Shown: positions 1 to 11,039 of the stretch, in pieces
Layout of the letters: each line of letters begins with the position of its first letter
Numbering within the stretch: the stretch's first letter is position 1
Source: Coriolopsis trogii
Taxonomy: Eukaryota; Basidiomycota; Agaricomycetes; Polyporales; Polyporaceae
Direction of reading: 5' to 3'
Assembly: GCA_020543525.1 (NCBI GenBank)
Contig: JAHYIO010000006.1
Span: 1,674,001-1,738,000, forward strand
DNA: 64,000 nucleotides
The notes under the pieces: model-generated
The model's database searches: none
Seen by the model: the letters and a program-made list of their open reading frames with translations, nothing else
What the model was told of the DNA's origin: nothing
Translations under genes and position numbers: made by a program

Positions 1-979
1 ACCAACAGTACTGACGCGAGTCCTAGTTGACGCCAACGCAGCGCTCACCGCGTACGCAACTCTCCCCATATCGCTGTCTATGCCTACGCGTAGGCTCATG
101 ACCCTTGCTCGCGTGCCAACAGATTACACTCGCGCGGGTTCGTCAAGCGAGGCATGACGGAAAACCCGAACTCTGCGACCGTCGAGCTGAACCAACTATC
201 TGCCCCGGCCTTTCGGATCATGACGAGTGGTGCAACGCTGTCGGTACCGCCTGTCAGCGCCAACGGTGACAATGAAAGCATGGCCGGTACGAGCATGTCG
301 GACTCGGACTCGAAATGGCACGGAGACTCGGTGAGGAGTCTCCCTCGTCATTTCCGTGGGTCTGTACACTGAGCGAGCCGGGCGGCTCGATTGCAGCAGA
401 TCGACGGACCAAAGTCGGAGCGTTTGGTTGCGATATAGTAGTCTTGCGCTACTCTGGAAAATTACGGATTCGACGACCTTCCCGAGGTCTCAGGGCCAGT
501 ATTCGAAGGGCGTATGATGTTGTAGAACAAGATGAAGCCAGTCGTGTTGAGGACCCGCTCTCGAGGATGCTGGCGCCCAATCTTCCCTCGTCTTGAATTG
601 ATGCACTAGAAACACGCACCTTTCTAGCAAAAAATACGCAACACATTCCTTTATGTCTCCGTCTGGGAGCGGCTGTTGTTTGCCATACATGCTGTAATAG
701 TAGGCGAGCTCAAACTCAACTAAAGTTTCACCAACTGCTAGTCTGGAGCGAGGAAAGGGAACGCGCTGTTCCTAGTTTCTATCCCAATTCGGCTCAACGC
801 TAAAGCCAACATCTGAAGCTGTCGAACCTTGGGTCTAATCCGCAAGCTTACGCTAACGTCTTCCATGCCCCTTCCCATCGCGCCCGCCGTCTTCTCGTCG
901 CCCACGACCGTGACGACTGCTTAGGCTGACTCGGCGGTGTTCCTTCGACTCAATCTCTCCTCGCTAGGTCATATATGCT
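1..979. other. Left edge, no supported gene
   Basis: No complete gene is supported here. A plus-strand reading frame at 154-372 begins with ATG and has a Ser/Thr-rich, fairly protein-like composition (it opens MTENPNSATV), so it could be an exon of a gene that continues to the left of the window, but I see no splice partners or recognisable domain. The last 150 bp before 980 would hold the promoter and leader of the CCCH-motif gene that follows. Confidence 0.3.
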
Positions 980-2482
980 ATGGCCATAGACACGGACAAC
1001 CGATGCACCGCTCGCCTCGTTGACTGGCACACAACCCGGTGCAGAGCAGCACGTCGACGCCGCCCCTTCTCGAACTACTGCCCAGACCACAGTCGGAAAC
1101 ACGACGCGTCGTACAAAGACTACAAGGACGTCTCGATGCTCGTTGAGCAGCTCCAGGGCGACGCTGTACTCATGAAGGAGGGACTATGGGCGATCCAGAC
1201 GCTCACCGAGGTCAGAGCTGCCATCGAGGGTACGGTGAAGTACCGAGAGGCCGTGCAGGAGGAAGCAGAGAGGCGGGCGACGCATGCGAGGAGGTTCTAT
1301 GCGGATGGTGCGTAGTACACATTCATCTCGCTTGGAGGTGTGGAGACCGACTCAGTGAGGGCGTACGCGTACGGCCCCGTAGACAACTCCGAGAGACATA
1401 TGGGCCATATGAAGCGCATTGAAAACCTACAGCATAGACTCGAGACGTGCACGTACTTTATCGACTGGCTTCAAGAGCGCCAGCGCGACTTAGAGATCGG
1501 AACCGTGACGAGGCCGACCACGAACGACATTGCCCCACGGCGACAGATCAAGCATGCTATAGCCCAACAGATAATCCCGCCGGCGCCATCCGCCATAGAG
1601 CTTCCGGGGGGGACACAGGATCAACACAGGCGGCCGCGCGTCCAGTCAACTCCAACCAACACCAAACTGACCACGGCGAACAAAAGCACAGGTGGAGCGC
1701 CAGCCTCCTCGCACGCTGCCGTACGCGAGACGAGTGCGTCGCAACGGGATCGTCAGTCAGTGGGTGCCCGTCGCCCGCAACCTCTCGATGTCCACCACAG
1801 TCCATGTTGCATACCGCCGTGGTTGACACCCGCACCGTCCGTCGTCGGAGGTTATCATGTGCCGCCTACCACTTATCACCATCCTGGGCCGTCTCGTCTT
1901 GAAGCCGGAACAAGGTCAAGCCACGCCTCTCTACCAAGCCATGCGTACTCTTCTGGGTACCCACGAGAAGGTGGACCGTCCGGTGGAGAGAAGGGAGCTC
2001 CGATCATGAAGATCATCGCATTGGGTCTGGTGAGTAACCCTCTCGTGTCTTACACCACCGTTGACTGAAGCTCGACCTAGCTCGCGTACGGCCTTTACAA
2101 GAGCTTGCGGCCGCTCTTCCGCATGCTGAGGTCTATAATATCCGAACTGCGGCGAGTACCTCTTGGGATTAGCTTTAGCTTTGGCTCTCATGGACGTTTT
2201 TCGTATACCACCAGGATCTCGTGGGACATGACGGCAGCTCCAGAGACGTTGGTTGTCGCAGCAATGCCGGAAGGTGTGCAGCCCGACCTCTTGGCTGATT
2301 TGGTGGTGGCTGAGGGACAGAAAACTCGCAACGAACGCGGCAGAGGAACTTAAACCATGGTGAGTACTCGCATATTGCGAATGAACAGATTGCCAAAGAC
2401 CATGATTCCCAGGGTCCATCACAGCTTGACGAGCGGAGCAGTGCAAGACTTCATGAGATCGCTCGGCTTCCGGAAGCTGTAG
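980..2482 (+). CDS. CCCH-motif coiled-coil protein with C-terminal hydrophobic segments (copy A)
   Basis: Function unknown. Exon 1 (from ATG 980) encodes a Cys-Cys-Cys-His module, C-x11-C-x12-C-x2-H (RCTARLVDWHTTRC, then YCPDH), followed by a DASYKDYKD helix and a charged helical stretch. Exon 1 ends in the triplet after YAD with one base left over (donor near 1311), the same position and phase as in copies B and C. Exon 2 holds a second helix (RIENLQHRLETCTYF) and a long Pro/Ser/Thr-rich linker. It ends at 2029 in front of GTGAGT; exon 3 starts at 2081 and gives a hydrophobic stretch MKIIALGLLAYGLY. A frame change near 2160-2250 implies one more intron, after which SWLIWWWL and AAEELKPW are read, then an intron after ATG at 2357 and the tail ending GFRKL with TAG at 2480-2482. 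The motif resembles the short zinc-binding CxA..RC....YCxxH module seen in many unrelated proteins; zinc binding is inferred. Exon 4 limits are uncertain. Confidence 0.65.
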
Positions 2483-2628
2483 TGGGTGGCAGACGGGAAG
2501 TCAGGCATCGTTGCTGGCTCGGACTGCCAAGACAACCGCGTATGATTGAGAATGTACAACAGAGAGCTTTCGGGACATAGGATATGAATCGCTATCACGG
2601 ATACAGTATGGAGGCACTGACTCACCTA

Positions 2629-5361
2629 TCAACGACGATTCCTGCTCTGACCGCTCGGGTTATGCGGACCCGCAGCAGCACCCTTCCGCATCTCCTCTTC
2701 ATCCAATCCCGCTTCTGCGAGGATACGCTCCACCTCCTCAAGGATGGGCTTGTATGCCGCATAGCGCTCCTCGGCGAGCGTGAACCCGTCTCTGCGAAGC
2801 ATCTTGCCCCTGTTGTCGCTCGTGGTGAACGCTTTCTGCGCCCAGTACTCGCCTGGCAAGACAGCCGAATCAAAACGGTGTTGCGAAGATATGGGCCTGG
2901 GGGAAAAGGAGACGTACGGGAGCGGGCGTAGAACATCGCCAAGGTCTCTCCGGGAAGCGGGGTGCTGATGACGTCCTCGGGGGAGCGCGTCGCGTCCTTC
3001 GCAACACCCATGAATGCCGTCGCCTGCATCCTCAACGACTCCTTCTCTTCCTCGGTCGGCTCGAGCACGTCCACCGCTTTTCCATCTTCCTCCACGACGA
3101 CGCTGGCGCTCTTCGAATCGTCTCGCTGCCTCTCGTCGTCGTCGTCATCTTCGTCATCATCCTCGTCGTCCTCGTCGTCATCCTCGTCGCTGCTGCTCTC
3201 CTCGTCGCCTTCGGCTATGGAGATTTCGGAGCGTTTGAGGCAGACGTAGCGGTCGAGCTTGTCGAGCGCTAGCGAATGGAAGTCGTCGAGGGTGTACTCG
3301 CGCGACCCTTTCTCGAAGATGCCTCCATAACTGCATCCGACTGTCAGTGCACACATCGGGCGTGAGATCGTGAGACGTACATGTACAGGGTGTTCCTGAG
3401 AACAGCGAGCATCGCGTTGTACCGTGGCAGTGGGACAGTCAACATGGGATTGTCCGGGTCGACCTCGTCCACCGGGGGCGGCTCACTGGGTGGGCTTGTC
3501 TTCGTAGGAGAAGGCTTTGCGGGTTTGGAAGACTTGTCCTCTTCCTATATGCATGTATCAGACACACGAGAGATCGCTCCGACCTGTGACACGAACGGAA
3601 ACGCACCTCATCACTTCCTGACTCCCCATCCTCAGCTTCGTCTTCCTCTGCCTCCTGCTGCCACGCCGGCTGGACAGGCTGGACGGTCTTTTTCTTCTGC
3701 GCGGCGCCCTTCTTCTTCGGCTTCTTGAGCATGAGCGAGACCCACTTGCCGTTCCCCGCGATCTGGTACCCATACAGGTCGTTGTGGAACACGCTCTCGA
3801 GCGTCTCCTCGCTCGTATCCTCGTCCGTCACGCCCCCGAAGAGGACACCCATGTTCTTCGCCTGCCAGAGCGCCATCGTGCACCCGGAGCGGAGCGAGGG
3901 CGCGTAGGCCGTCGACGACTTTTTGCGCCGCTCCCATTTGAGCGTGAGCGGGTCGGCGCTGGACTTGCCTGGCGTGGGGGTCTCGGTGTTTAGCGTCATC
4001 CTGGAGGGCGGGGAGAGGAGCGGTCAGAATGAGGCCCAGGATGTTTACAAGGCAGGGGTGGACGGACCGGAGGAACCACGTGTCGTCGAGCATCACGCCG
4101 ACCGGACGGCTGCCTTTAACGTATTCCTTGCAGTACCCTCCGTGTAGGAGGATGCCTTCGGGTGTAGGGATGAACGAAAACCCGCTTCGCGGTCTGGCAG
4201 CAAGGAGAAGCGTGAGTGGTCACAGAGACAATCAATGAACGGAGCAGTCACGCACGATGGCTTGCGCTCTTGGTCCTTCATATCGACTTGTTTCCACTTG
4301 TACTCTTGCGTGTCGAACAGCCAGAGATCGTTGAGGTAGTGGGCTATAAACCAGAATGCGTCAAAGGCTTCTCTCCATGGAGTACTGTGCACGTACTCTT
4401 GATTCCTGGGTCGTAGAACCCTCCGAACAACACTATATAATGCTTCCACATCGCCATTCTGCTATAGCATGAGCATGGGATCATTCCGTAGAGCGAATCA
4501 GCGGTTGCGTACCGATGGCCTGACCGTGCTGTTGGACGCACTTTGGTCTCGATACGCTCCCAGCTGTGCGTCGGTATGTCGAAGCACCAGAAGTCTCGGT
4601 AGTGGTGGAAAGAGTTCTGGTACAGTGACGAGAATTCTCCTCCTGTGAACGACATGATGGCTTGAGATGCTGCCATACAATTAGGTATAGGTAGTCTGAC
4701 ACACCGAAAAGATAGAGTTTTCCACCGCCGGCAGGGGTAGCAACGACCGCATGCGCTGATCTCGGACCAGGACATGTCGGCGAGACGAACTTCCGCCATT
4801 CGTTCTGTGAACACGTAGCTGTAGCGCTACGACCTGCAATCACGAGCAATGAGCGTACCTTGTCTGGCGAGTACCGGAAGACGTCGTTGTAGAAGTACTA
4901 CTCCGAGTGAGCCTACATCCCGCGGTACTTATGGCACAAGCCGAACAAACTTGACACTCACAGCCTTGCCGTCATCGCTGAAGAACTCGCCTCCGATACA
5001 CCATAGATGATTGCCGTTCGGACAGGGGGTAAGCGTCGCGTTCGCGCGTCGGCTCGGAGGACCTTCAACAAGCTCCTCCGTGACCTTGTGTGCTTCCTCC
5101 CACTCTCTTTGGATCTACTAACCACACGCACCTCAGCGCCTTGCCGCGTTCGAGATGTCTCCAGATCGCGAGGATGGAGAAGGGGCGCGGGACGCTCACC
5201 TTGTCGAGAATGCTCTCCAGATCCTGATCGTCGTCCTCGAACTCGTCCTTGGTCTTAGACACCTTCTTCTTCTCCTTTCGCTCAATCTTCTGGGCAGCCT
5301 TCGCCTTCTTCGCTGCCTTCGCGGAGGCTTTGGAGACGTCCTTGCCCTTCTTCTTGGCCAT
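2629..5361 (-). CDS. Kelch-repeat protein, KLHDC4/Kel3 type
   Basis: Multi-exon orthologue of the Kelch protein KLHDC4 (yeast Kel3/YPL263C group). It starts at ATG 5361 with the Lys-rich MAKKKGKDVSKASAKAAK and the acidic DLESILDKV seen in that family. Kelch blades can be read in order: SAHAVVATPAGGGKLYLFG, YRDFWCFDIPTHSWERIE with ARSGHR, HYIVLFGGFYDPG, YLNDLWLFDTQEYKWKQV, GILLHGGYCKEYVKG, then LRSGCTMALWQAKNMGVLFGG with FHNDLYGYQ, and a final LYMYGGIFEKGSREYTLDDF. A very acidic Asp/Glu/Ser tract (encoded at about 3126-3225) precedes the C-terminal DUF4110-type domain (GETLAMFYARSR, an intron, then EYWAQKAF and LAEERYAAYKPILEEVE); stop at 2629. Kelch propellers bind partner proteins, but no specific role is established here. 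The gene is convergent with copy A, only 146 bp away. An in-frame TTG two codons upstream was not used as the start. Confidence 0.88.
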
Positions 5362-6400
5362 AGTCAATGGTCCCGCTTGTTCGCTGCCAACTCGAGATCC
5401 CAGCCGTTATTCGGAGTGTCGTGTATATGTGTCTGGGCTGCTGCCGTGTCAAGAGTGTACAGCAGATATGTACCTGAGGGTGGTTACAAAATGATCCACG
5501 AGAGAGCAACGGTATTAACGGGGGTAAAGCGTGCAGGAGGAACAGCGAAAAGCAGACAGACGAGATCTAAGATCTCGCGACGCCACGGGATCTGCCGAGT
5601 ATTTAGCGCTCAGCGTACCTTACCCGGCATTGACCAAGACGTCGGCCAGCCGACTAATGTCGAGCGGTATCAAACCATGCAACGCCTCAAATCCTCACGT
5701 CGCATGCTATGGCGCAGCCCACAACATGACCGCTCCAGGTGTGAACAAGTACGTCGGTCGGATGTGCATGTAAATCTCGTGCAAATCGTGATCAGTATAC
5801 CCTCCACCGTCGACTGCAAATAAATCATTTCCGAGTGAACCAATCACACTCTCACTCACTGTACAGGGAGCAGCGTACTTTGGAACGCCACGGGTCGACG
5901 GGGTATGTACACCAACTCCACTCCTTGTCAATCAGTCTGCGAGGGTGAGTCTGCCCACCGTCCGAACCCCCAGCTTGACCTGCCATTCGGTGCATCAAGC
6001 CATCCCCCTCGCTTCACTCATGACACGCCTCAGCTACGGTGAAGCGCGCGCGGGCCACTGTGCTCGTAAGTCAAGCCCGTTTGTCCATGCTCACACGCAT
6101 GATTCTGCGTTCACTCACAGCCATTGTGCGTTGCTCCAGCGCACTGTTCTATTCTAGCCGGCGATGGCACTGACTCACTTGGCTAACGCTTCGGTTCACT
6201 CGGTCAGTCTGACGCACTGGGTATACCGTGTATACGAATCGAGCATCGCCAGCCAGGATGCCTTTGTGTTGAATGCATATCCTGACGCCCTCACTCAGAG
6301 ACAATGTTCCGACATCCTGCATCAAGATCTATCATTGTATGACAGCTCTTTTGCGGCCCTGTCTGCGCCTGTTCTCAGGCTTACCGGTCGCGCCGAGGCC
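5362..6400. other. Intergenic region between Kelch and F-box genes
   Basis: About 1 kb without a supported gene. Open frames here (for example 5155-5823 plus and 6164-6661 plus) run antisense to, or out of frame with, the neighbouring genes and show no recognisable motif. The two flanking genes diverge from this segment, so it probably carries both promoters. Confidence 0.4.
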
Positions 6401-6408
6401 TATATATA
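6401..6408 (+). promoter_or_regulatory. TATA box of the F-box gene
   Basis: A clean TATATATA lies 53 bp upstream of the proposed ATG at 6454. This spacing leaves room for a start site about 30 bp downstream and a very short leader, and it supports the choice of 6454 as the first codon. Confidence 0.55.
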
Positions 6409-6453
6409 CCCCGCCTCCGGTGCACGGCATCGACAATCAACTCCAATACACCG

Positions 6454-7934
6454 ATGGTATGCATCCTTATCTTGGTTCGCTGTCCTCCCTACGCCTCGTA
6501 ACTCATGCGTCTATAGGCGGAGATCCCTGACACGACATTCACGGCTTCTCGCTTTCCATTGGAAGATCTCCCCGCCGAGATATTTCTTTACATTCTCGCC
6601 ACTCTGGTGGGCGACCAGGCGACCTTGCGCTCCTGCACGCTCGTGTCTCGTTCATGGATGACAGCCGCACGTCCCTTCTTGTTCTCCGCAGCAATCCTGG
6701 TGTTCTGGTATCACTACCAGGATCGTTTTGCAGCCTTTGCAGACTTTGTCGAGTCCCACCCCGACTTGGTACATGCCATCAAGCGTCTGAAGATACGTGA
6801 CACACACGTCATCCGTACTCCGGTGGATCTTGCAGCCGTGATCGCCCTTCTGTCGAAGCTCCCAGCATTGCGGTGTCTTACCTTGTCGGATCTACGCATC
6901 CGAGATGACGGCACTGAAGCAGCGTCGCCTACCCATCGCCTCGAGCGATTACGGGTATGCGATTGTATACTGGACGACACAACGGGATGGCCTACATCTC
7001 TACCATTCGCGATCCTCTCTCGCTTCACACCAGGTGCTCTCGAGTATAGGTCCAACAGCACGCCATACCGCCCCGCCCTTACTTGAGCCGCAGCCAGTCC
7101 ACACACTCGACTACACAGTATTACCTGCGGCCGATCACGATGCGGATCACTTCCTGCAGTCATACATCCTCCCTGGGCATCTGCGGTCTTTCTTAACATC
7201 GATCTATGGACCGGGAACGGACTCCATACTACGGACACACAACTTCCTACAGGCGTTCAGCAGAAGTCTCGTCCACTTTCAGCTGGACCTATGTAACATC
7301 TTCATGTACGCGCAGACTGTTCATCGTGAGTGTCTATTGCATGGTCGGCCATACTAGACTAACTCATATTCCGACTTACTATCTTTCCCTAGGACCCCGC
7401 AATCCACAATACGACTGGATACTGCTTGGACCCCTCGTCTCCTCACTAGCCACGCTCGAAACCATCACTATCGTGGTCCCTTCCTTTCGATACGCGCACA
7501 GTACTATGAGCACAGACGAGCTCTCCGCCAGCCTCAGTGTGTTCTCCCACCTCTTTTCCCCACATCACTCGCTTCCGCACACGCTTCGTTCCGTCACCAT
7601 TCGCCTGGACCAGTGGGCGCACACTACATACGCGCGTGACCACTTGCCCCAAGAGGTGACAGTGCGCGCGGACCTGATAGAGCTGTATGACATTGCGAGC
7701 ATGGACCGCACGCTCTCTCGCGCGCGCTGTCCGCGCCTGGAGGATGTCACGGTGGAGATTGACGTGCGGCCGAACGGCTACGTGGACGTGGTACGACGGA
7801 TGGTGGTGGGTGCACTACCTGCGTTGGGGAAGGCGGAGCTGTTGAGGCTGAAGGAACGTGTCTCGTTTTCGATTGAAACTTGTATGATACCACATTCTCA
7901 ATGCTTCGGCGAGAGGACTCACATGGACACCTAG
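6454..7934 (+). CDS. F-box protein
   Basis: The protein begins with an F-box (FPLEDLPAEIFLYIL, then LRSCTLVSRSW), the segment that binds Skp1 in SCF ubiquitin ligases; the rest would recognise a substrate and has leucine-rich, LRR-like spacing (LPALRCLTLSDLRI, LPGHLRSFLTSIYG). The proposed first exon is only the ATG at 6454-6456, followed by a 60-nt intron (6457-6516, GTATGC to CTATAG), so translation reads M-AEIPDTTF into the F-box. A frame change near 6955-7118 requires one intron; the alternatives are 6955-7033, or 7034-7118 which keeps more of the LRR-like sequence. The third intron is clear: 7326-7392 with branch site CTAAC. Stop is TAG at 7932-7934. Such F-box proteins are numerous in Agaricomycetes and their substrates are mostly unknown. 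Confidence 0.75.
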
Positions 7935-8673
7935 AAAAGAAGAAACCGGTAGCGCAAATGTGTTCTATTGTTCACCACAAAATGACAAGAAGTTACAGGC
8001 TTACATCTCCAGATTTCTGTCCGAGAAGAGCATGATTGGCGAGAGAGGATCGTGGCGGATTGTGCAACAAGTCGGAGACTTATCTACGCCGTGTCGAGTT
8101 GAGTACTATACTGCATGACGACGTTGAGGCCGCCTTGCAACGCGGTCAACAATAACGGTACCAGAACGGCTACGGTAGGAATTGGGGTAGACAATACTAA
8201 TATTGTATATGCGACCATCATTCAATTGTTTGATTCTCGATAGCAACCCTGGAGGGCAGAAACAACAGCCTTCCGGGCGCAGTGCTCAAATACCGGGGAC
8301 TTTCCGCACCTCAAGGCACAATAACACTGCTCTGACCTCTTGCCTCTTCCGTCTTCTTACCCACTGAATACAATAGAAAGGGCCGCCTTTCTATAGTTGT
8401 AACTCTCAAATGACACGCAACCTGCTGTGACTTACGTTTTTTGTTCTGAAAACGCACCGTCAAGTCCACACGTTGCGGCACAAACTTGCGCTATGTATTA
8501 TCCTGCCAACATCCGTTTCCTGAACTGTCATGATGTGTGCTCCAAGTCCAAGAGTATTTAAGCGAGATGAAATCACAGACATCCTGAGTTCTACCCTTCT
8601 CCCAGACGTGCTTCTGTGCAGGGTCGCACTTTCCTGCTGTTGCCCATTCCACTCCACTTCTCACTCTGATACT
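7935..8673. other. Intergenic region
   Basis: No gene seen. A TATTTAA element at about 8554 lies 120 bp upstream of the next ATG (8674). An in-frame upstream ATG at 8530 exists, but the extra 48 residues have no counterpart in the paralogues, so the later start is preferred. Confidence 0.4.
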
Positions 8674-9143
8674 ATGACAGAACCTTCAGAATGCTCGGTG
8701 ACACATCCTAACAATGCAAGGATGCCCCGGGACTACTACCGATGCTCCCCGGCGGACGGCACGAGTCCGAGGGTCTGGCCCAATTTCAAGGGAACATACT
8801 GCACGAAGCACTATGGAGAACTCCTGACACTCGCCACAACTGGGGCATGTCTTGTGCAAGTGGCCAAGAAGCTGAACGATAATCTCATAGCCAACACTGG
8901 CAAGAATCAGAACACTGAACCGCTAAGAACAGCGATAGTAAAACTGTATGTGGAAACGCTGGATGAGTTGATACATATTGGGGAGGTGTTGTATGAGTCT
9001 TTCACTCTCGAAGACTCTGGTCGGTGGATTACTCATGCTTGTCAAATGGATTTTATGGCTGACAGTGTTCTGCAGAGTACGCTCCTGTAGAACATCTAAA
9101 GGAACAGAGAAAACAGGCACTTAGGAGTCTGGAGTCCTGGTGA
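8674..9143 (+). CDS. CCCH-motif protein, short copy (copy B)
   Basis: A divergent, apparently truncated member of the CCCH coiled-coil family. From ATG 8674 it reads a wider-spaced module, C-x16-C-x18-C-x2-H (ending TYCTKHYGEL), then a helical region with conserved VETLDELIHIGEVLYESF. Exon 1 ends with one base left over after ESFTLEDS, matching the intron position and phase of copies A and C; the acceptor TTCTGCAG then restores EYAPVEHLKEQRKQALRS. The frame meets TGA at 9141-9143, inside a good GTGAGT donor. Splicing from that donor leaves TG, and every nearby acceptor but one supplies A, giving TGA again; the exception runs into TGA two codons later. As read, the protein stops before any membrane segment. 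Expression would show whether it is functional or a decaying copy. Confidence 0.5.
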
Positions 9144-9206
9144 GTATGGCCGGTGCTGATCCGGTAATATTCAAGGCCAGAGATAAGTCGACACTGACAG
9201 ATTACA

Positions 9207-9563
9207 ATGCAGACATTCCAGACCGTCATCAATACCATACAAACAAGCAGCATGGTACTAACTTGCACCATTGAATCCAGTCTTGATCCAGGAGGCTCAT
9301 CTTCGCTGGCAGATATCAGCCTGGAGAATGCATCGGAAGCATACAGCGAACTTGAACCTTTGAGCCTTGCCACTTCGACTGTTGTACCGCTCGTGTTTGT
9401 GATATTCCCATTAGCCTCAGACTTTCAGTTTCTGAATGAACATATACAAACGGAGTATTGGAGTAGATCTGTTTGTCGTTCAGTGGTCGGGATGTTCTGT
9501 GCCTTCAAGTTCCAGGGCCGAAACGGAGCCGAGACGCGTAGTGGTAGTGTCACAATCAGGTGA
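9207..9563 (+). pseudogene. Open frame, possible detached 3' part of copy B
   Basis: An ATG-initiated frame of 118 codons directly downstream of copy B. It contains a helical start (MQTFQTVINTIQTSSM), a Ser-rich stretch and a hydrophobic run STVVPLVFVIFPLASDF that could be the membrane segment missing from copy B. I found no splice junction that joins it in frame to copy B. It may be a detached exon of a broken gene, an unrelated short gene, or a chance frame. Confidence 0.3.
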
Positions 9564-9651
9564 TGCTGTCACAACCCGGGTGCCTGAAGCAGCGTGCACT
9601 CACTCGAATCACTTCTTGACCACGGCGATCTTGGCGAAAGTGAGCCTGAAG

Positions 9652-10797
9652 ATGTCCTCCATCAATCCTCCATGGCCCACTATGGGCGGAGTGCTTCGTG
9701 CTGCGGAGGCTAACCGGCTCCCGGGTCAGCTTCCCCTTCAAGACTGGGAAGACCAGAACAAGCTCAACGTCGAAGTCGATGTCTTTGGTTGGTGAGTATC
9801 TCCTTCTTGTCTCACTTTGACTCGATGGGACATATACTGCATGACTCTAGGAACGGCCAGCATGTAAAGATACGGATGCATCTCCCGAAGTCCGACAATT
9901 TTGAGGACGCAAGGATGACCCTCTTGTACATGTTCCCTGATATCAAACACTCGAAATCCTGGGCGTGCGAGTTCTGCGGTGCGCTTCAGTTGCGAAGATG
10001 TCGTAAACTCAATATATATCAGAGCTTTACAGGCCGACCTTCTCGTGAAACCCACTTCCAATTTGTGCCTTATGTCAAGCTCTCCCTTCCGGTGGCTCGG
10101 ATGCCTTCCTACGTATGTTCGCCGCCTCTGACATACGGAGAAGCTCAATCCCATCGCGCCGATCGCACCCTGTAGATGCACCACATTTGTGACATGGAGA
10201 GCCCTGCCTGCCAGAGGGCTCTTCGTCAAGCGCACGACCGCCTCAACAACGAGCACGGAGGTCTGATGGGTCCTCACCTCCCGCCGATGTCCAAACCGCC
10301 TGGGGAGGTCTACCCTCTCAGTGCCAGCTGCGCGCACTGCAAGGTAGACGGGAGCGGAGCGGGGGACATGAAGAGATGCGGTGCGTGCAAGTTGACGAGG
10401 CGAGTTTTGCCTTGGGGTTCCTCTGCGTCTACGGCTACGATATGCGATGCCATCGATGTGGTTCGGGGAAAATGGGAGAAGCTCGGCATGCGCTGATCTC
10501 GGGAGAAAAGGAGAAACTGTCGATCGATCCTCGATCGGAGTTCTCCTTCGCTCCCCGAACGCTTTTCCTAGCTCGAGCCTGAGCGCTGATCCATGATCCA
10601 TGCATGTCCTGACGCGATGGATTTTCTATGCAGATACTGCAGGTGAAGTCTCTGTGTTGCTTGTGCATGGTGAATCTCTTCAACTGACAGCGACCTCTAC
10701 CTACCATAGTGCGGGATGCCAGCGCGAAGATTGGCCCCGCCACAAGACCGCTTGCAGGTGTATCAAGTCAGTCGAAGTCGAAGGCTTCCCGCAGTAG
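9652..10797 (+). CDS. MYND zinc-finger protein with a 9-nt microexon
   Basis: Six exons fit in phase throughout: 9652-9791, 9851-9978, 10033-10112, 10176-10399, 10634-10642 and 10710-10797 (669 nt, 222 residues). The N-terminal part has the pattern of basidiomycete MYND proteins (ACEFCGRPSRETHFQF, then ICDMESPACQRALRQAHD). The C-terminal finger is complete only when the 9-nt exon ATACTGCAG is included: CAHCKVD, MKRCGACKLT, then RYCSAGCQREDWPRHKTAC. The preceding 234-nt intron would be a GC-AG intron (AG|GCGAGT to TATGCAG); the following 67-nt intron is GT-AG with a CTGAC branch. MYND fingers bind two zinc ions and mediate protein contacts. The role of this protein is unknown. Three of the zinc-site region residues (Y, C, S) come from the microexon. 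Confidence 0.85.
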
Positions 10798-11039
10798 CAG
10801 CGGTTCAGCATAGGGCTCGATGCGCACGAGACAATCGCTGACACTGATACTCGGTGATATTGAACGATCTAAGGGAGGAAGATGCCGACAACGTGTTGCG
10901 ATGCGCAGTCATCTACCAGAATGTAGTTGTATGAGGTTGAAGGGTGGCTGGTGTATGGCGTGTGCGGACGAAGCCGGAGCAAGCGCATCACCAAGTGAAA
11001 GATCGGGGGTAGGATGCAACAGATGGCGAAAGCCAGGGG
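10798..11039. other. Intergenic, convergent 3' ends
   Basis: Short region between the stops of the MYND gene (plus) and the DUF6535 gene (minus). No gene or clear motif is seen; it should contain both polyadenylation regions. Confidence 0.4.

Noticed and set aside
2962..3249. Plus-strand poly-Ser open frame
   Set aside because: It is the antisense of the acidic Asp/Glu tract of the Kelch protein and ends in serine runs made from the same TCG/TCA repeats; not a gene.
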